NCBI RefSeq assembly: GCF_007827595.1
Contig: NZ_VISR01000014.1
Location: 175,178-239,177 of the forward strand
Direction: 5' to 3'
Length of the DNA stretch: 64,000 nt
DNA from: Streptomyces sp. BK340
GTDB taxonomy: Bacteria > Actinomycetota > Actinomycetes > Streptomycetales > Streptomycetaceae
Of this stretch, positions 52,038 to 60,785 are shown one piece after another; position 1 is the first letter of the stretch, and each line of letters starts with the position of its first letter. The notes beneath the pieces are model-generated. The model was given only the letters and a program-made list of their open reading frames with translations. It did no database searches and was not told where the DNA came from. Position numbers and translations under genes: made by a program.

Positions 52038-53097
52038 GCAGCCCCCGCACCGTCCCCGACGCGGCCGCGAGCCACGCGGCGACCAGGATGCCGTACAGGC
52101 CGACGGCCAGGGTCTCGTACGCGGCGAGCCCGGTGTGCCGGGCCAGGGCGGCGGCGCCGGTGACACAGGTGCCCACGGGGAAGGTGAACGCCCACCAGGT
52201 CATGGCGAAACCCATGCCCTGCCGCCGGGCCCGCACCACGTGCACGGCCGCGAGCGCCAGCCACAGCAGTGCGAACCCCATGACCGGCACGCCGTAGACC
52301 AGCGCGAACACGGCGAAACCGCGGTCGTACGGGGCCGGTACGACCCGGGGGGCCGCGTCCGCGATCAGGCCGACGGCGGTGGTGGACTGCCCGAGCGGAC
52401 CGAGGACCAGGAACAGGGTCGGGGTGAGGGCGAGCGGCAGCGGGCCCGAGGTGATCAGGCGGGCGAAGACCAGCGGCAGCATCAGCAGCGTCGCCAGCAG
52501 GCTCAGCCCGAACAGCGCGAAGCACGCCAGCAGCAGCGTCTCGCGAGGCTGCCCCGGCGGCAGATGCGGCACCAGCAGCGGACCGAGCGCGGCGGAGACC
52601 ATCGGCGCGACGAGCGGCAGCAGCCAGACCGGGGTGGCCTGGGCCGCCTGGACGCGGTGGTGCACGGTCATCAGGTAGGGCACGGCCACGGCGGCCGCGA
52701 GCCCGACCGCCGTACCGGCACTGAACAGCACCGTGTCGAGTGCGACGGCCGGACCCGTGCCGATCCAGTCCCGGCCGACGGTCAGAGCGCCGCCGCCGAC
52801 CGCCAGCAGGGCCATGGACAGGCAGCCGTAGAAGGGGGCCATGGCCGGGTCGAGGAGGTGGGCGCGGGCCTGGTCGCGGTGGTGCGCCCAGTGCCGGGCG
52901 CGGGCGGTCAGCAGGGTCAGCAGCATGAGGAGGGCCAGCGCCCAGACGGCCGTGCACACCTCGCGCAGCCCGGGAAGGCGCAGGGGCAGTGCGGCACCGG
53001 CCGTGCCGACGACGGAGGTCCCCATCACGGAGGCGTACCAGTTGGGACCGAGGTGCCGGACGCGGGTGGCGGGCAGGAAATGGGCTGCGGTGACCAT
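51949..53097 (-). CDS. TDT/SLAC1-family transporter (TehA-like)
   Basis: The 382-residue membrane protein has about ten hydrophobic segments and TDT features: LGPNWYASVMGTSVVGTA in the first segment, TFPVGTCVTGAAALARHTG near the end. Family members export sulphite or tellurite, carry dicarboxylates or act as anion channels; the substrate is not decidable here. The frame is open far upstream, but the ATG at 53097 starts the family sequence. The LysR gene is divergent across 70 bases and is probably its regulator. The 3' end overlaps the preceding gene by 89 bases on the other strand. Confidence 0.88.
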   Translation of the reverse strand: MVTAAHFLPATRVRHLGPNWYASVMGTSVVGTAGAALPLRLPGLREVCTAVWALALLMLLTLLTARARHWAHHRDQARAHLLDPAMAPFYGCLSMALLAVGGGALTVGRDWIGTGPAVALDTVLFSAGTAVGLAAAVAVPYLMTVHHRVQAAQATPVWLLPLVAPMVSAALGPLLVPHLPPGQPRETLLLACFALFGLSLLATLLMLPLVFARLITSGPLPLALTPTLFLVLGPLGQSTTAVGLIADAAPRVVPAPYDRGFAVFALVYGVPVMGFALLWLALAAVHVVRARRQGMGFAMTWWAFTFPVGTCVTGAAALARHTGLAAYETLAVGLYGILVAAWLAAASGTVRGLLSGELLAAPRPAPVAPLPATVRTRSGVVR

Positions 53098-53145
53098 GAC
53101 CCCACCGTCCCGCCCCCGGGCGCCGCTGACCAGGGAGTTCATGTC

Positions 53146-53157
53146 TATGAGGGCATA
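53146..53157. promoter_or_regulatory. Candidate LysR operator
   Basis: TATG-AGGG-CATA, a 4-base dyad in an AT-rich patch, lies in the 70-base gap between the divergent TDT and LysR genes. LysR sites are often T-N11-A dyads in such gaps. A TAAACT box at 53156-53161 would start transcription at or near the LysR ATG. Confidence 0.4.
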
Positions 53158-53167
53158 AACTGGCTTT

Positions 53168-54097
53168 ATGAGCGAGGAGTACGCGACGGCCGACGGCCGT
53201 CCCGCCGGGTCACTGGCGCACCGGGTGCCGGACCTCGGCGCGCTGGAACTGCTGCTGGCCGTGGCCCGCCTGGGCAGTCTCGGGGCGGCGGCACGCGAGG
53301 TCGGCATCACCCAGCCGGCCGCCAGCAGCCGCATCCGCTCCATGGAACGCCAGCTGGGCGTGGCCCTGGTCGACCGCTCCCCGCGCGGCTCCCGGCTCAC
53401 GGACGCGGGCGCCCTGGTGACGGACTGGGCCCGCCGGGTGGTGGAGGCGGCGGCCGCCTTCGACGCGGGCGCCCGGGCGCTGCGCGACCGTCGGGACTCG
53501 CGGCTGCGGGTGGCTGCGAGCATGACCATCGCCGAGTACCTGCTCCCGGGCTGGCTCCTCGCCCTGCACGCCGAGCGCCCCGACACCGCGGTCTCGCTGC
53601 TCGCGGGCAACTCGGCGAAGGTGGCGGAACTCCTGCTGGCCGACGAGGCGGACCTGGGCTTCGTGGAAGGCCTCACGGTCCCGGCGGGTCTGGACTCCAC
53701 CGTGATCGCCCACGACCGCCTGATCGTCGTCACGGCCCCCGGCCACCCCTGGGCCCGTCGGCGGCGTCCCCTCACCCCCGAGGAGCTGGCCGCCACGCCC
53801 CTGATCCTGCGCGAACGCGGCTCCGGCACCCGCCAGGTCCTGGACGCGGCCCTCGGCGGCCTGGCCCGCCCCCTGATGGAACTCTCCTCCACCACGGCCG
53901 TGAAGGCCTCGGCGGTCAGCGGCGCGGGTCCTTCGGTCCTCAGTGAACTGGCCGTGGGGGAGGAGCTGGGGATGCGACGGCTGGTGAGCATCCCGGTCGA
54001 GGGGGTTTCGTTGCGCCGGGATCTGCGCGCGGTGTGGCCGACGGGGCACCGGCCCACGGGGCCGGCGCGGGAGCTGCTGTCGCTGACGAGGGGGTGA
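53168..54097 (+). CDS. LysR-family transcriptional regulator
   Basis: The 309-residue regulator has the LysR HTH near residues 25-75 (LELLLAVARLGSLGAAAREVGITQPAASSRIRSMERQLGVALVDRSPRG, cited by the key helix TQPAASSRIRSME) and a two-lobed effector domain with LRVAASMTIAEYLLPGWL and VVTAPGHPWARRR. It sits divergent from the TDT transporter gene and probably controls it. No ribosome site precedes the ATG at 53168, which suggests a leaderless transcript. The convergent amidotransferase gene starts its stop only two bases after this one. Confidence 0.92.
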   Translation: MSEEYATADGRPAGSLAHRVPDLGALELLLAVARLGSLGAAAREVGITQPAASSRIRSMERQLGVALVDRSPRGSRLTDAGALVTDWARRVVEAAAAFDAGARALRDRRDSRLRVAASMTIAEYLLPGWLLALHAERPDTAVSLLAGNSAKVAELLLADEADLGFVEGLTVPAGLDSTVIAHDRLIVVTAPGHPWARRRRPLTPEELAATPLILRERGSGTRQVLDAALGGLARPLMELSSTTAVKASAVSGAGPSVLSELAVGEELGMRRLVSIPVEGVSLRRDLRAVWPTGHRPTGPARELLSLTRG

Positions 54098-54099
54098 CC

Positions 54100-54786
54100 T
54101 CAGGACGCGGCCAGCACCAGAGCCCGCATCACCCGCAGATCGTCGCCCATCTCCGGATGCCACTGCACCCCGAGCACCCAGCCCTCGCCCGACGGCAGTT
54201 CGATCGCCTCCACGGTCCCGTCCGCCGCGTGGGCGGAGGGCACCAGACCCGTACCGAGCCGCTCCACCGCCTGATGGTGATACGTCGGCACGGTCGTCTC
54301 CTCGGGCGCGATCCGCGCGTACAGCGTGCCCGGCACCGGCTTCACGGTATGCCCCCCGAACACCCCGACCACCTCCGCGTGCCCGTCCATGTGCTGCACC
54401 AGCGTGCCGCCGAGAGCCACGTTCAGCAGCTGCATCCCCCGGCAGATCCCCAGCACCGGCACCCGTGCCGCCAGCGCCGCCCCGATCAGCGCGAGTTCCC
54501 ACGCGTCCCGCTCCGGCGCGGGCGGCCCCGTGCGCGGCGACCGCTCGGCGCCGTACCGCGACGGGTCGACGTCCGGGCCGCCCGCGATCACCAGGCCGTC
54601 CAGCCGCTCCACCGCCTCCGCGGCCCGCTCGGGCGCGTCCGGCGGGAGCATGGCGGCGAGCCCCCCGGCCCGCTGCACCAGCCGCGGATAGCCGGCCGGC
54701 AGCAGCGCGGCGTCCAGCTCCCACACCCCCCAGCGCGCACCGGCCTCCAGGTACGTGCTCACACCGATCAGCGGTCGTACGGTCAT
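54100..54786 (-). CDS. Class I glutamine amidotransferase-like hydrolase (PuuD type, family C26)
   Basis: The 228-residue enzyme has the C26 triad: Cys115 in LGICRGMQLLN, and His in VQWHPEMG followed by the acid. The N-terminal pattern RPLIGVSTYLE...LVQRAGGLAAMLPP and the PSRYG region are those of gamma-glutamyl-GABA hydrolases. In amine catabolism it would cut the glutamyl group off an oxidised gamma-glutamyl intermediate. The ATG at 54786 follows GGGAGGGCGGC. It lies after the gntR gene in the same direction, with an AT-rich dyad in the 52-base gap. Confidence 0.9.
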   Translation of the reverse strand: MTVRPLIGVSTYLEAGARWGVWELDAALLPAGYPRLVQRAGGLAAMLPPDAPERAAEAVERLDGLVIAGGPDVDPSRYGAERSPRTGPPAPERDAWELALIGAALAARVPVLGICRGMQLLNVALGGTLVQHMDGHAEVVGVFGGHTVKPVPGTLYARIAPEETTVPTYHHQAVERLGTGLVPSAHAADGTVEAIELPSGEGWVLGVQWHPEMGDDLRVMRALVLAAS

Positions 54787-54808
54787 GCCGCCCTCCCAGG
54801 CATCCAAA

Positions 54809-54824
54809 GGTAGATATTCATACC
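54809..54824. promoter_or_regulatory. Candidate GntR operator (site 2)
   Basis: GGTAGATATTCATACC fits GGT-N8-ATACC, the same pattern as the site at 55618-55633. It is within a wider dyad AAAGGTA-N8-TACCTTT (54806-54827), strikingly AT-rich for this genome, in the gap upstream of the C26 hydrolase gene. Confidence 0.55.
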
Positions 54825-54838
54825 TTTGCAGAGCGGGC

Positions 54839-55591
54839 TCACGCCAGGAAGCCCCGCAGCAGCGCCGCCGTACCCGCGCAGTGCTCCCGCATCATCTCCC
54901 GCGCTCCGTCCGCGTCCCCGTCCAGCACCGCCTCCACCAGCGCGATGTGCTGCCGCTGCGAGTGCTCCAGGTTGCGCACCAGCAACGGGATGCAGTCCAG
55001 CAGGTCGTTGACGGTCGCCCGCACCGCCGCGTACTGCGCGGTCAGCGACGGCGAACCGCACAGCTCGGCCAGCGTCAGGTGCAGCAGCGTGTCCAGCCGC
55101 CGGTAGTCCGCGAGCGGCGCCTCATGGGTGCGGTCCAGCGCCTCCCGCAGCCGCCCGGCCTGCTCGTCGGTCAGTCCGTGCGCCGCGCACAGCCCTGCCG
55201 CTCCCACCTCGAGCACCTCGCGGAAGCGCAGCATGTCCTCGATGTCGACCTCGGCGATCCGCCGCCGCAGCTCGTCCTCGCCGCCCGCGTCCGTGCGCGG
55301 CAGCACGAACGTTCCGCCGTACCGCCCGCGCCGCGCCTCCACCAGGCCCTGGTCCTGCAGCACCTTCAGCACCTCGCGCAGGGTCACCCGGCTGATGCCG
55401 AGCCGCTCCGCCAGCTCCCGCTCGGCGGGCAGCCGCTCGCCGCCCGCCACCAGGCCGAGCCGTACGACCTGCAGGATCTGCTCCAGCGCTTCCTCGAAGC
55501 CGTTGCCCGCCCGCACCGGCCGCAGCACCGGAGCCAGCCGGTCGTCGACTCCCTGTGCGTGCACGCCCTGCGCGTCCGTCTCCTGCGACAT
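54839..55591 (-). CDS. GntR-family (FadR/FCD) regulator
   Basis: The 250-residue regulator has an N-terminal winged helix (RLPAERELAERLGISRVTLREVLKVLQDQGLVEARRGRYGGTFV, cited by AERLGISRVTLREVL) and an FCD effector domain (RFREVLEVGAAGL, DTLLHLTLAELCGSPSL, QHIALVEAVLDGDADGAREMMREH). FCD proteins bind organic acids or amino-acid-like ligands with a metal. It is divergent from glnA4 and upstream of the C26 gene. Two copies of GGT-N8-ATACC suggest its target. The ATG at 55591 follows AAGGGGG. Confidence 0.92.
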   Translation of the reverse strand: MSQETDAQGVHAQGVDDRLAPVLRPVRAGNGFEEALEQILQVVRLGLVAGGERLPAERELAERLGISRVTLREVLKVLQDQGLVEARRGRYGGTFVLPRTDAGGEDELRRRIAEVDIEDMLRFREVLEVGAAGLCAAHGLTDEQAGRLREALDRTHEAPLADYRRLDTLLHLTLAELCGSPSLTAQYAAVRATVNDLLDCIPLLVRNLEHSQRQHIALVEAVLDGDADGAREMMREHCAGTAALLRGFLA

Positions 55592-55617
55592 CCGGCCGTA
55601 CCCCCTTCCCAAGCAAT

Positions 55618-55633
55618 GGTTCTCCGCAATACC
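55618..55633. promoter_or_regulatory. Candidate GntR operator (site 1)
   Basis: GGTTCTCCGCAATACC lies in the 95-base divergent gap between gntR and the glutamine synthetase-like gene and matches GGT-N8-ATACC. The rest of the gap holds the AAGGAGGC ribosome site (55673-55680) of the latter. Confidence 0.55.
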
Positions 55634-55686
55634 TTATGACTCCCGGCCCCGCCGTAAGACGCGAAGCAGCCTAAGGAGGCTCTCCC

Positions 55687-57051
55687 GTGGCAGACCGCAC
55701 ACCCCCATTGAGTGTCGAGGAGCTGCACGCCCTCGTCGCCGGTGGTGAGATCGACACTGTCGTCCTGGCCTTCCCCGACATGCAAGGGCGTCTCCAGGGC
55801 AAGCGGTTCGCCGCCCGATTCTTCCTCGACGAGGTCCTGCAGCACGGCACCGAGGGCTGCAACTACCTCCTCGCCGTCGACACCGAGATGAACACCGTCG
55901 ACGGCTACGCGATGTCCTCCTGGGACCGAGGCTACGGCGACTTCGCCATGCACCCCGACCTCGCCACCCTGCGCCGCATCCCCTGGCACCCCGGCACCGC
56001 CCTGCTCGTCGCCGACCTCGCCTGGAACGACGGCGCCCCGGTCGTCGCCGCCCCACGCCAGATCCTGCGCCGCCAGCTCGACCGGCTCGCCGAACTCGGC
56101 CTCACCGCCCAGGTCGGCACCGAGCTGGAGTTCATCGTCTTCAAGGACAGCTACGAGCAGGCCTGGGACGCGAACTACCGCGACCTGACCCCGGCCAACC
56201 AGTACAACATCGACTACTCCATCCTCGGCACCGGCCGCATCGAGCCCCTGCTGCGCCGCCTGCGCAACGACATGGCCGCCGCCGGCCTCACCGTCGAGTC
56301 CGCCAAGGGCGAGTGCAACCCCGGCCAGCACGAGATCGCCTTCCGCTACGACGAGGCCCTGCGCACGTGCGACCAGCACGCCCTGTACAAGACAGGTGCC
56401 AAGGAGATCGCCGCCCAGGAGGGCGTCTCGATCACCTTCATGGCCAAGTACAACGAGCGCGAGGGCAACTCCTGCCACATCCACCTCTCGCTCGCGGACG
56501 CCGACGGCGAGAACGCGATGGCGCGGGCCGGCGACGGCGGGATGTCCGACGTCATGCGGCACTTCCTCGCCGGACAGCTCGCCGCCCTGCGCGACTTCTC
56601 CCTGCTCTACGCCCCCAACATCAACTCCTACAAGCGGTTCCAGCCCGGCTCCTTCGCCCCCACGGCCGTCGCCTGGGGTCACGACAACCGCACCTGCGCC
56701 CTGCGCGTGGTCGGCCACGGCCGCTCCCTGCGCTTCGAGAACCGCCTCCCGGGCGGAGACGTCAACCCGTACCTCGCCGTCGCCGGACTGGTCGCCGCGG
56801 GCCTGTACGGCATCGAGCAGCAGCTGGAACTCCCCGAGCCCTGCCCCGGCAACGCCTACACCGCCGACTTCGAGCACGTCCCGACCACCCTGCGCGAGGC
56901 CGCCGAGCTCTGGGAGAACAGCCCGATCGCCAAGGCCGCCTTCGGCGACGAGGTCGTCGCGCACTACCGCAACATGGCACGCGTCGAACTGGAGGCCTTC
57001 GACGCCGCGGTCACCGACTGGGAGCTGCGCCGCTCCTTCGAACGCCTGTGA
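55687..57051 (+). CDS. glnA4: Glutamine synthetase-like gamma-glutamyl-amide ligase (GlnA4 type)
   Basis: The 454-residue protein has the glutamine synthetase fold: beta-grasp N-terminus, GTELEFIVF with metal-binding Glu, SAKGECNPGQHEIAFRYDEAL, NSCHIHLSL and NRTCALRVVGHGRSLRFENRLPGGDVNPYLA. It lacks the adenylylation loop of housekeeping GlnA. In S. coelicolor the corresponding gene product glutamylates ethanolamine, the entry step of amine use; the position next to ALDH, SDR, GntR and a C26 hydrolase supports the same here. The GTG at 55687 follows a strong AAGGAGGC. The naming relies on recall of the S. coelicolor gene order. Confidence 0.88.
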   Translation: MADRTPPLSVEELHALVAGGEIDTVVLAFPDMQGRLQGKRFAARFFLDEVLQHGTEGCNYLLAVDTEMNTVDGYAMSSWDRGYGDFAMHPDLATLRRIPWHPGTALLVADLAWNDGAPVVAAPRQILRRQLDRLAELGLTAQVGTELEFIVFKDSYEQAWDANYRDLTPANQYNIDYSILGTGRIEPLLRRLRNDMAAAGLTVESAKGECNPGQHEIAFRYDEALRTCDQHALYKTGAKEIAAQEGVSITFMAKYNEREGNSCHIHLSLADADGENAMARAGDGGMSDVMRHFLAGQLAALRDFSLLYAPNINSYKRFQPGSFAPTAVAWGHDNRTCALRVVGHGRSLRFENRLPGGDVNPYLAVAGLVAAGLYGIEQQLELPEPCPGNAYTADFEHVPTTLREAAELWENSPIAKAAFGDEVVAHYRNMARVELEAFDAAVTDWELRRSFERL

Positions 57052-57062
57052 AAGGTCAACAC

Positions 57063-58436
57063 GTGTCCGACCCGCACGAGCTGAAGGTCCTCAACCCCGC
57101 CACCGAGGAGGTCGTCGCCACCGTCCCCGCCGCCGACGCGGCCGAGGTGGACGCCGCCGTCGTACGGGCCTCGCGCGCCCAGGAGAAGTGGGCCGCCCTC
57201 CCGCCCGCCGACCGCGCCCGCCAGCTGCGCCGATTCGCCGACGTAGTCGACTCCCACATCGACGAACTGGCCCGGCTGGAGGTCCGTGAGGCCGGTCACA
57301 CCCTCGGCAACGCCCGCTGGGAGGCCGGCAACGCACGCGACCTGCTGCTGTACGCGGCGGGCGGCGCCGAACGCCTGCTCGGCCGGCAGATCCCCGCACC
57401 CGGCGGCTGGGACGTCACGTTCCACGAACCCCTGGGCGTCGTGGGCGTGATCGCCCCCTGGAACTTCCCCATGCCGATCGCCGGCTGGGGTTCCTTCCCG
57501 GCCCTCGCCGCGGGCAACGCCGTCGTGCTCAAGCCCGCCGAGACCACCCCGCTGACGGCGCTGCGGCTGGCCGGACTCGCCCTGGAGGCGGGCCTGCCCG
57601 AAGGGGTGTTCCAGGTGCTCCCCGGCTACGGCCGCACCGCGGGCCGCGCGCTGGTCGACCACTCCGACGTCGCCAAGATCGTGTTCACCGGATCCACCCG
57701 CACCGGCCGTGAGGTCATGGAGCGCTGCGCGAAGCTCGTCAAGCCGGTCACGCTGGAACTCGGCGGCAAGAGCCCCAACGTGGTCTTCGCCGACGCCGAT
57801 CTCAAGTCCGCCCTCGACCCCTTCTCCTTCCTGGACAACTCCGGCCAGGACTGCTGCGCCCGCACCCGCATCCTCGTCCAGGAGTCGGTGTACGACGAGG
57901 CCCGCGACTTCCTCGCCGACGCACTGGCCGGCGTCGTGGTGGGCGACCCGGCCGACGAGAAGACCCAGATGGGCCCGCTGATCTCCCGTCAGCAGCTCGA
58001 CCGCGTCCGGTCGTACGTCCCCGAAGGCGCTCAGGCGCTGCGCGGCAGCGCACCCGACGGACCCGGCTTCTGGTTCCCGCCGACGGTCCTGACGGGGGAG
58101 AAGCACGACAGCGCGGCGGCCCGCGAGGAGATCTTCGGCCCCGTCGCCGTCCTCCTCCCCTTCACCGACGAACAGGACGCGATCCGCCTCGCCAACGACA
58201 CCCCCTACGGCCTCTCCGGCTCCATCTGGACCCGGGACGTCGGCCGCGCCCTGCGCGTCTCCCAGGCCGTCCGCGCGGGCAACCTGTCCGTCAACTCCCA
58301 CTCCAGCGTCCGCTACTGGACCCCGTTCGGCGGCTTCAAGCAGTCCGGCCTCGGCCGTGAGCTCGGCCCGGACGCCCTGACCGCCTTCACCGAAACCAAG
58401 AACGTCTTCATCAGCACGGAGGGCCCCGCACTGTGA
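57063..58436 (+). CDS. Aldehyde dehydrogenase
   Basis: The 457-residue NAD(P)-dependent enzyme has the ALDH core: APWNFPMPIAGWGSFPALAAGNAVVLKPAE for cofactor binding (cited by PWNFPMP and KPAE), active-site Glu in TLELGGKSPNVV, and Cys264 in SGQDCCART. A second cysteine follows directly. It probably oxidises the gamma-glutamyl aldehyde produced in the pathway. The GTG at 57063 follows AAAGG and lies 11 bases after the glnA4 stop. It overlaps the next gene by 4 bases (GTGA). Confidence 0.92.
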   Translation: MSDPHELKVLNPATEEVVATVPAADAAEVDAAVVRASRAQEKWAALPPADRARQLRRFADVVDSHIDELARLEVREAGHTLGNARWEAGNARDLLLYAAGGAERLLGRQIPAPGGWDVTFHEPLGVVGVIAPWNFPMPIAGWGSFPALAAGNAVVLKPAETTPLTALRLAGLALEAGLPEGVFQVLPGYGRTAGRALVDHSDVAKIVFTGSTRTGREVMERCAKLVKPVTLELGGKSPNVVFADADLKSALDPFSFLDNSGQDCCARTRILVQESVYDEARDFLADALAGVVVGDPADEKTQMGPLISRQQLDRVRSYVPEGAQALRGSAPDGPGFWFPPTVLTGEKHDSAAAREEIFGPVAVLLPFTDEQDAIRLANDTPYGLSGSIWTRDVGRALRVSQAVRAGNLSVNSHSSVRYWTPFGGFKQSGLGRELGPDALTAFTETKNVFISTEGPAL

Positions 58437-59215
58437 CCGACAACATCGTTTGCCGCCGCCTGGTCGGCCGTACCGCCGTCGTCACCGGAGCCGGCAGCGG
58501 CATCGGCCTCGCCGCCGCCCGCCGTCTCGCCTCCGAGGGCGCGCACATGGTCTGCGGCGACGTCGACGAGGCCCGCGGCAAGGCCGCCGCCGACGAGGTC
58601 GGCGGGACCTTCGTCAAGGTCGACGTCACCGACCCCGAGCAGGTCGAGGCGCTGTTCAAGACCGCCTTCGACACCTACGGCAGCGTCGACGTCGCCTTCA
58701 ACAACGCGGGCATCTCCCCGCCCGACGACGACTCCATCCTGGAGACCGGCCTGGAGGCCTGGAAGCGGGTCCAGGAGGTCAACCTCACCTCGGTCTACCT
58801 GTGCTGCAAGGCCGCCATCCCGTACATGCGCCGCCAGGGCCGGGGCTCCATCATCAACACGGCGTCCTTCGTGGCCCGGATGGGCGCGGCGACCTCGCAG
58901 ATCTCCTACACGGCCTCCAAGGGCGGCGTGCTCGCCATGTCCCGTGAACTGGGTGTGCAGTTCGCCCGCGAGGGCATCCGGGTCAACGCGCTCTGCCCGG
59001 GCCCGGTGAACACCCCGCTCCTGCAGGAGCTGTTCGCCAAGGACCCGGAGCGGGCCGCCCGCCGCCTCGTCCACATCCCCGTCGGCCGGTTCGCCGAGGC
59101 CGAGGAGATCGCCGCCGCCGTCGCCTTCCTGGCCAGCGACGACTCCTCCTTCGTCAACGCCACCGACTTCCTGGTGGACGGCGGGATCTCGGGCGCGTAC
59201 GTCACGCCCCTGTAG
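58433..59215 (+). CDS. Short-chain dehydrogenase/reductase
   Basis: The 260-residue SDR has TGAGSGIGLAAARRLA for the cofactor, NNAG in VAFNNAGISPP, and catalytic Tyr159 and Lys163 in SYTASKGG. The acidic residue after the second strand (GDVDEARG) favours NAD over NADP. In this operon it probably oxidises the alcohol end of a glutamylated amino-alcohol to the aldehyde, feeding the ALDH. Its start overlaps the ALDH stop. A hairpin follows. Confidence 0.92.
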   Translation: MTDNIVCRRLVGRTAVVTGAGSGIGLAAARRLASEGAHMVCGDVDEARGKAAADEVGGTFVKVDVTDPEQVEALFKTAFDTYGSVDVAFNNAGISPPDDDSILETGLEAWKRVQEVNLTSVYLCCKAAIPYMRRQGRGSIINTASFVARMGAATSQISYTASKGGVLAMSRELGVQFAREGIRVNALCPGPVNTPLLQELFAKDPERAARRLVHIPVGRFAEAEEIAAAVAFLASDDSSFVNATDFLVDGGISGAYVTPL

Positions 59216-59270
59216 GAACAAAGGTGTACGGCCCGCGCGCATGCGACAGCATCCCGCGCGGCCGCCGGCA

Positions 59271-59293
59271 GCGGCCGCCACCCTGGCGGCCGC
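59271..59293. terminator. Bidirectional hairpin
   Basis: A 10-pair stem (GCGGCCGCCA / TGGCGGCCGC) closes a CCC loop. It lies between the convergent SDR gene and the PLP enzyme gene. Confidence 0.75.
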
Positions 59294-59309
59294 GCCCACC
59301 GCATGACCC

Positions 59310-60512
59310 TCAGAGGAAGGTCTGCCCCTCACCCCGATAGGTGGGCACGGTCGCCGTCACCGCGTCCCCCTCGATCAGGTGCAGCGCGTCGAACCGCTCG
59401 CACAGCTCGCCCGCCTTGGCGTGCCGGAACCACACCTTGTCGCCGATGAGCAGATCGTCGGCAGGCGAACCCAGCAGCGGTGTCTGCACCTCGCCGGGGC
59501 CCTCCTGCGGGTCGTACCTGAGCCCCTCCGGCAGGTACGGCACCGGCAGCCGGTCGGGACCGGCCGCGCCGGAGGCCGGATAGCCGCCGCCGAGCACGGT
59601 CACGACACCCACGCCCGGCCGCCGCACGACGGGCTGGGCGAACAGGGCGGCCGGACGGCCGGTGAAGGACGTGTAGTTGTCGAAGAGCCGCGGCACGTAC
59701 AGACCGGACCCCGCCGCGATCTCCGTGACCGCGTCCTCGGCGGCGGTGTGCTGCACACTGCCCGTGCCACCGCCGTTGACGAACTCCAGGTCGGGCGCCA
59801 CCGCCCGCACCGCCCGCACCACGGCGGCGCGCCGCTCGACCAGCTCACGCTTCGCGGTCGCCTGCATCAGCCGGATCGCCCGCGACCGCAGCGGCCGTCC
59901 CGCCACCGAGTCCCCGACCCCGGCGATGTGCCCCTCGTACGCCATGACGCCCACCAGCCTGAAGCCCGGCCGCCGGGCCACCGCACGGGCCAGCTCGGCG
60001 AGTTGGGCGGGCGAGCGCAGTGGCGAACGCAGTGCCCCGACCCGGACCCGGCCGCCCAGCAGTTTCAGCGACGTGTCCAACTCCAGGCAGACCCGGACCA
60101 CTTCACGCCCGCCGTCACGGGACGCGTCGATGAGGTCGAGGTGGGCGACGTCGTCGATCATCACGGTGACGGCACCCGCGAGCTTGGGATCGGCGGTCAG
60201 CTCCGCGAAACCGGACCGGTCCGCGGACGGATAGGCCAGCAGGACGTCGTCGAACCCGGAACGCGCGAGCCACAGCGACTCGGCGAGGGTGAACGACATG
60301 ATGCCCTGGAATCCGTCCCTGGCCAGGACGCGTTCCAGCAGGGCCCGGCAGCGAACGGACTTGCTCGCGACCCGGACCGGCTTTCCGGCGGCACGGCGGA
60401 CCAGATCGTCCGCGTTGGCGTCGAAGGCGTCCAGGTCCACGATCGCCAGGGGGGCGTCGAGATGGGCGGTGGCCCGGTCGTAACGGGCCCGATCAGCGGC
60501 AGGCGCAGTCAT
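59310..60512 (-). CDS. PLP-dependent amino acid deaminase/aldolase (alanine-racemase-like fold)
   Basis: The 400-residue protein has the N-terminal barrel of fold-type III PLP enzymes: LAIVDLDAFDANADDLV and Lys51 in VRVASKSVRC as the expected PLP lysine, then GVMAYEGHIAGVGD and LEFVNGGGTGSVQHT. The C-terminal domain binds metal in D-threonine aldolase relatives (LIGDKVWFRHAKAGE). It resembles proteins annotated as amino acid deaminase/aldolase in Streptomyces; the substrate is uncertain. The frame is open to 60656, but the ATG at 60512 starts the family sequence. It is convergent with the SDR operon and may be unrelated to it. Confidence 0.85.
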   Translation of the reverse strand: MTAPAADRARYDRATAHLDAPLAIVDLDAFDANADDLVRRAAGKPVRVASKSVRCRALLERVLARDGFQGIMSFTLAESLWLARSGFDDVLLAYPSADRSGFAELTADPKLAGAVTVMIDDVAHLDLIDASRDGGREVVRVCLELDTSLKLLGGRVRVGALRSPLRSPAQLAELARAVARRPGFRLVGVMAYEGHIAGVGDSVAGRPLRSRAIRLMQATAKRELVERRAAVVRAVRAVAPDLEFVNGGGTGSVQHTAAEDAVTEIAAGSGLYVPRLFDNYTSFTGRPAALFAQPVVRRPGVGVVTVLGGGYPASGAAGPDRLPVPYLPEGLRYDPQEGPGEVQTPLLGSPADDLLIGDKVWFRHAKAGELCERFDALHLIEGDAVTATVPTYRGEGQTFL

Positions 60513-60785
60513 GACGGAAGCCTGCCAGACAGGATTACCGCAGGGTAGGGGGACGTTCCGGGCAGATGCCCCGGGCTCGTGGACTGGTTCTCCTTCTCTC
60601 CCGGACAACCCGTAGAGTGACGCGCACGTACGGCGGAACGTGTCCGGCCACTTCACCTGAACCGGGATGCCGGTCCAGCCGTACGGGTATGCGTGCCCGG
60701 ACGGAATCTCCGCACCGGGCGCGGCCGAGGAGCGAGACGGCCCGCGTACGAGGAAACGGCCCGGGCACGAGGAAACGGGGGGTGC
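60513..60785. other. Divergent intergenic region
   Basis: This 273-base gap lies between the divergent PLP enzyme and Pro-rich protein genes. Near its right end is a direct repeat of the type CACGAGGAAACGG (about 60747-60779, one copy with a TACGAGG variant) overlapping the downstream ribosome site. I could not define promoters. Confidence 0.5.
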
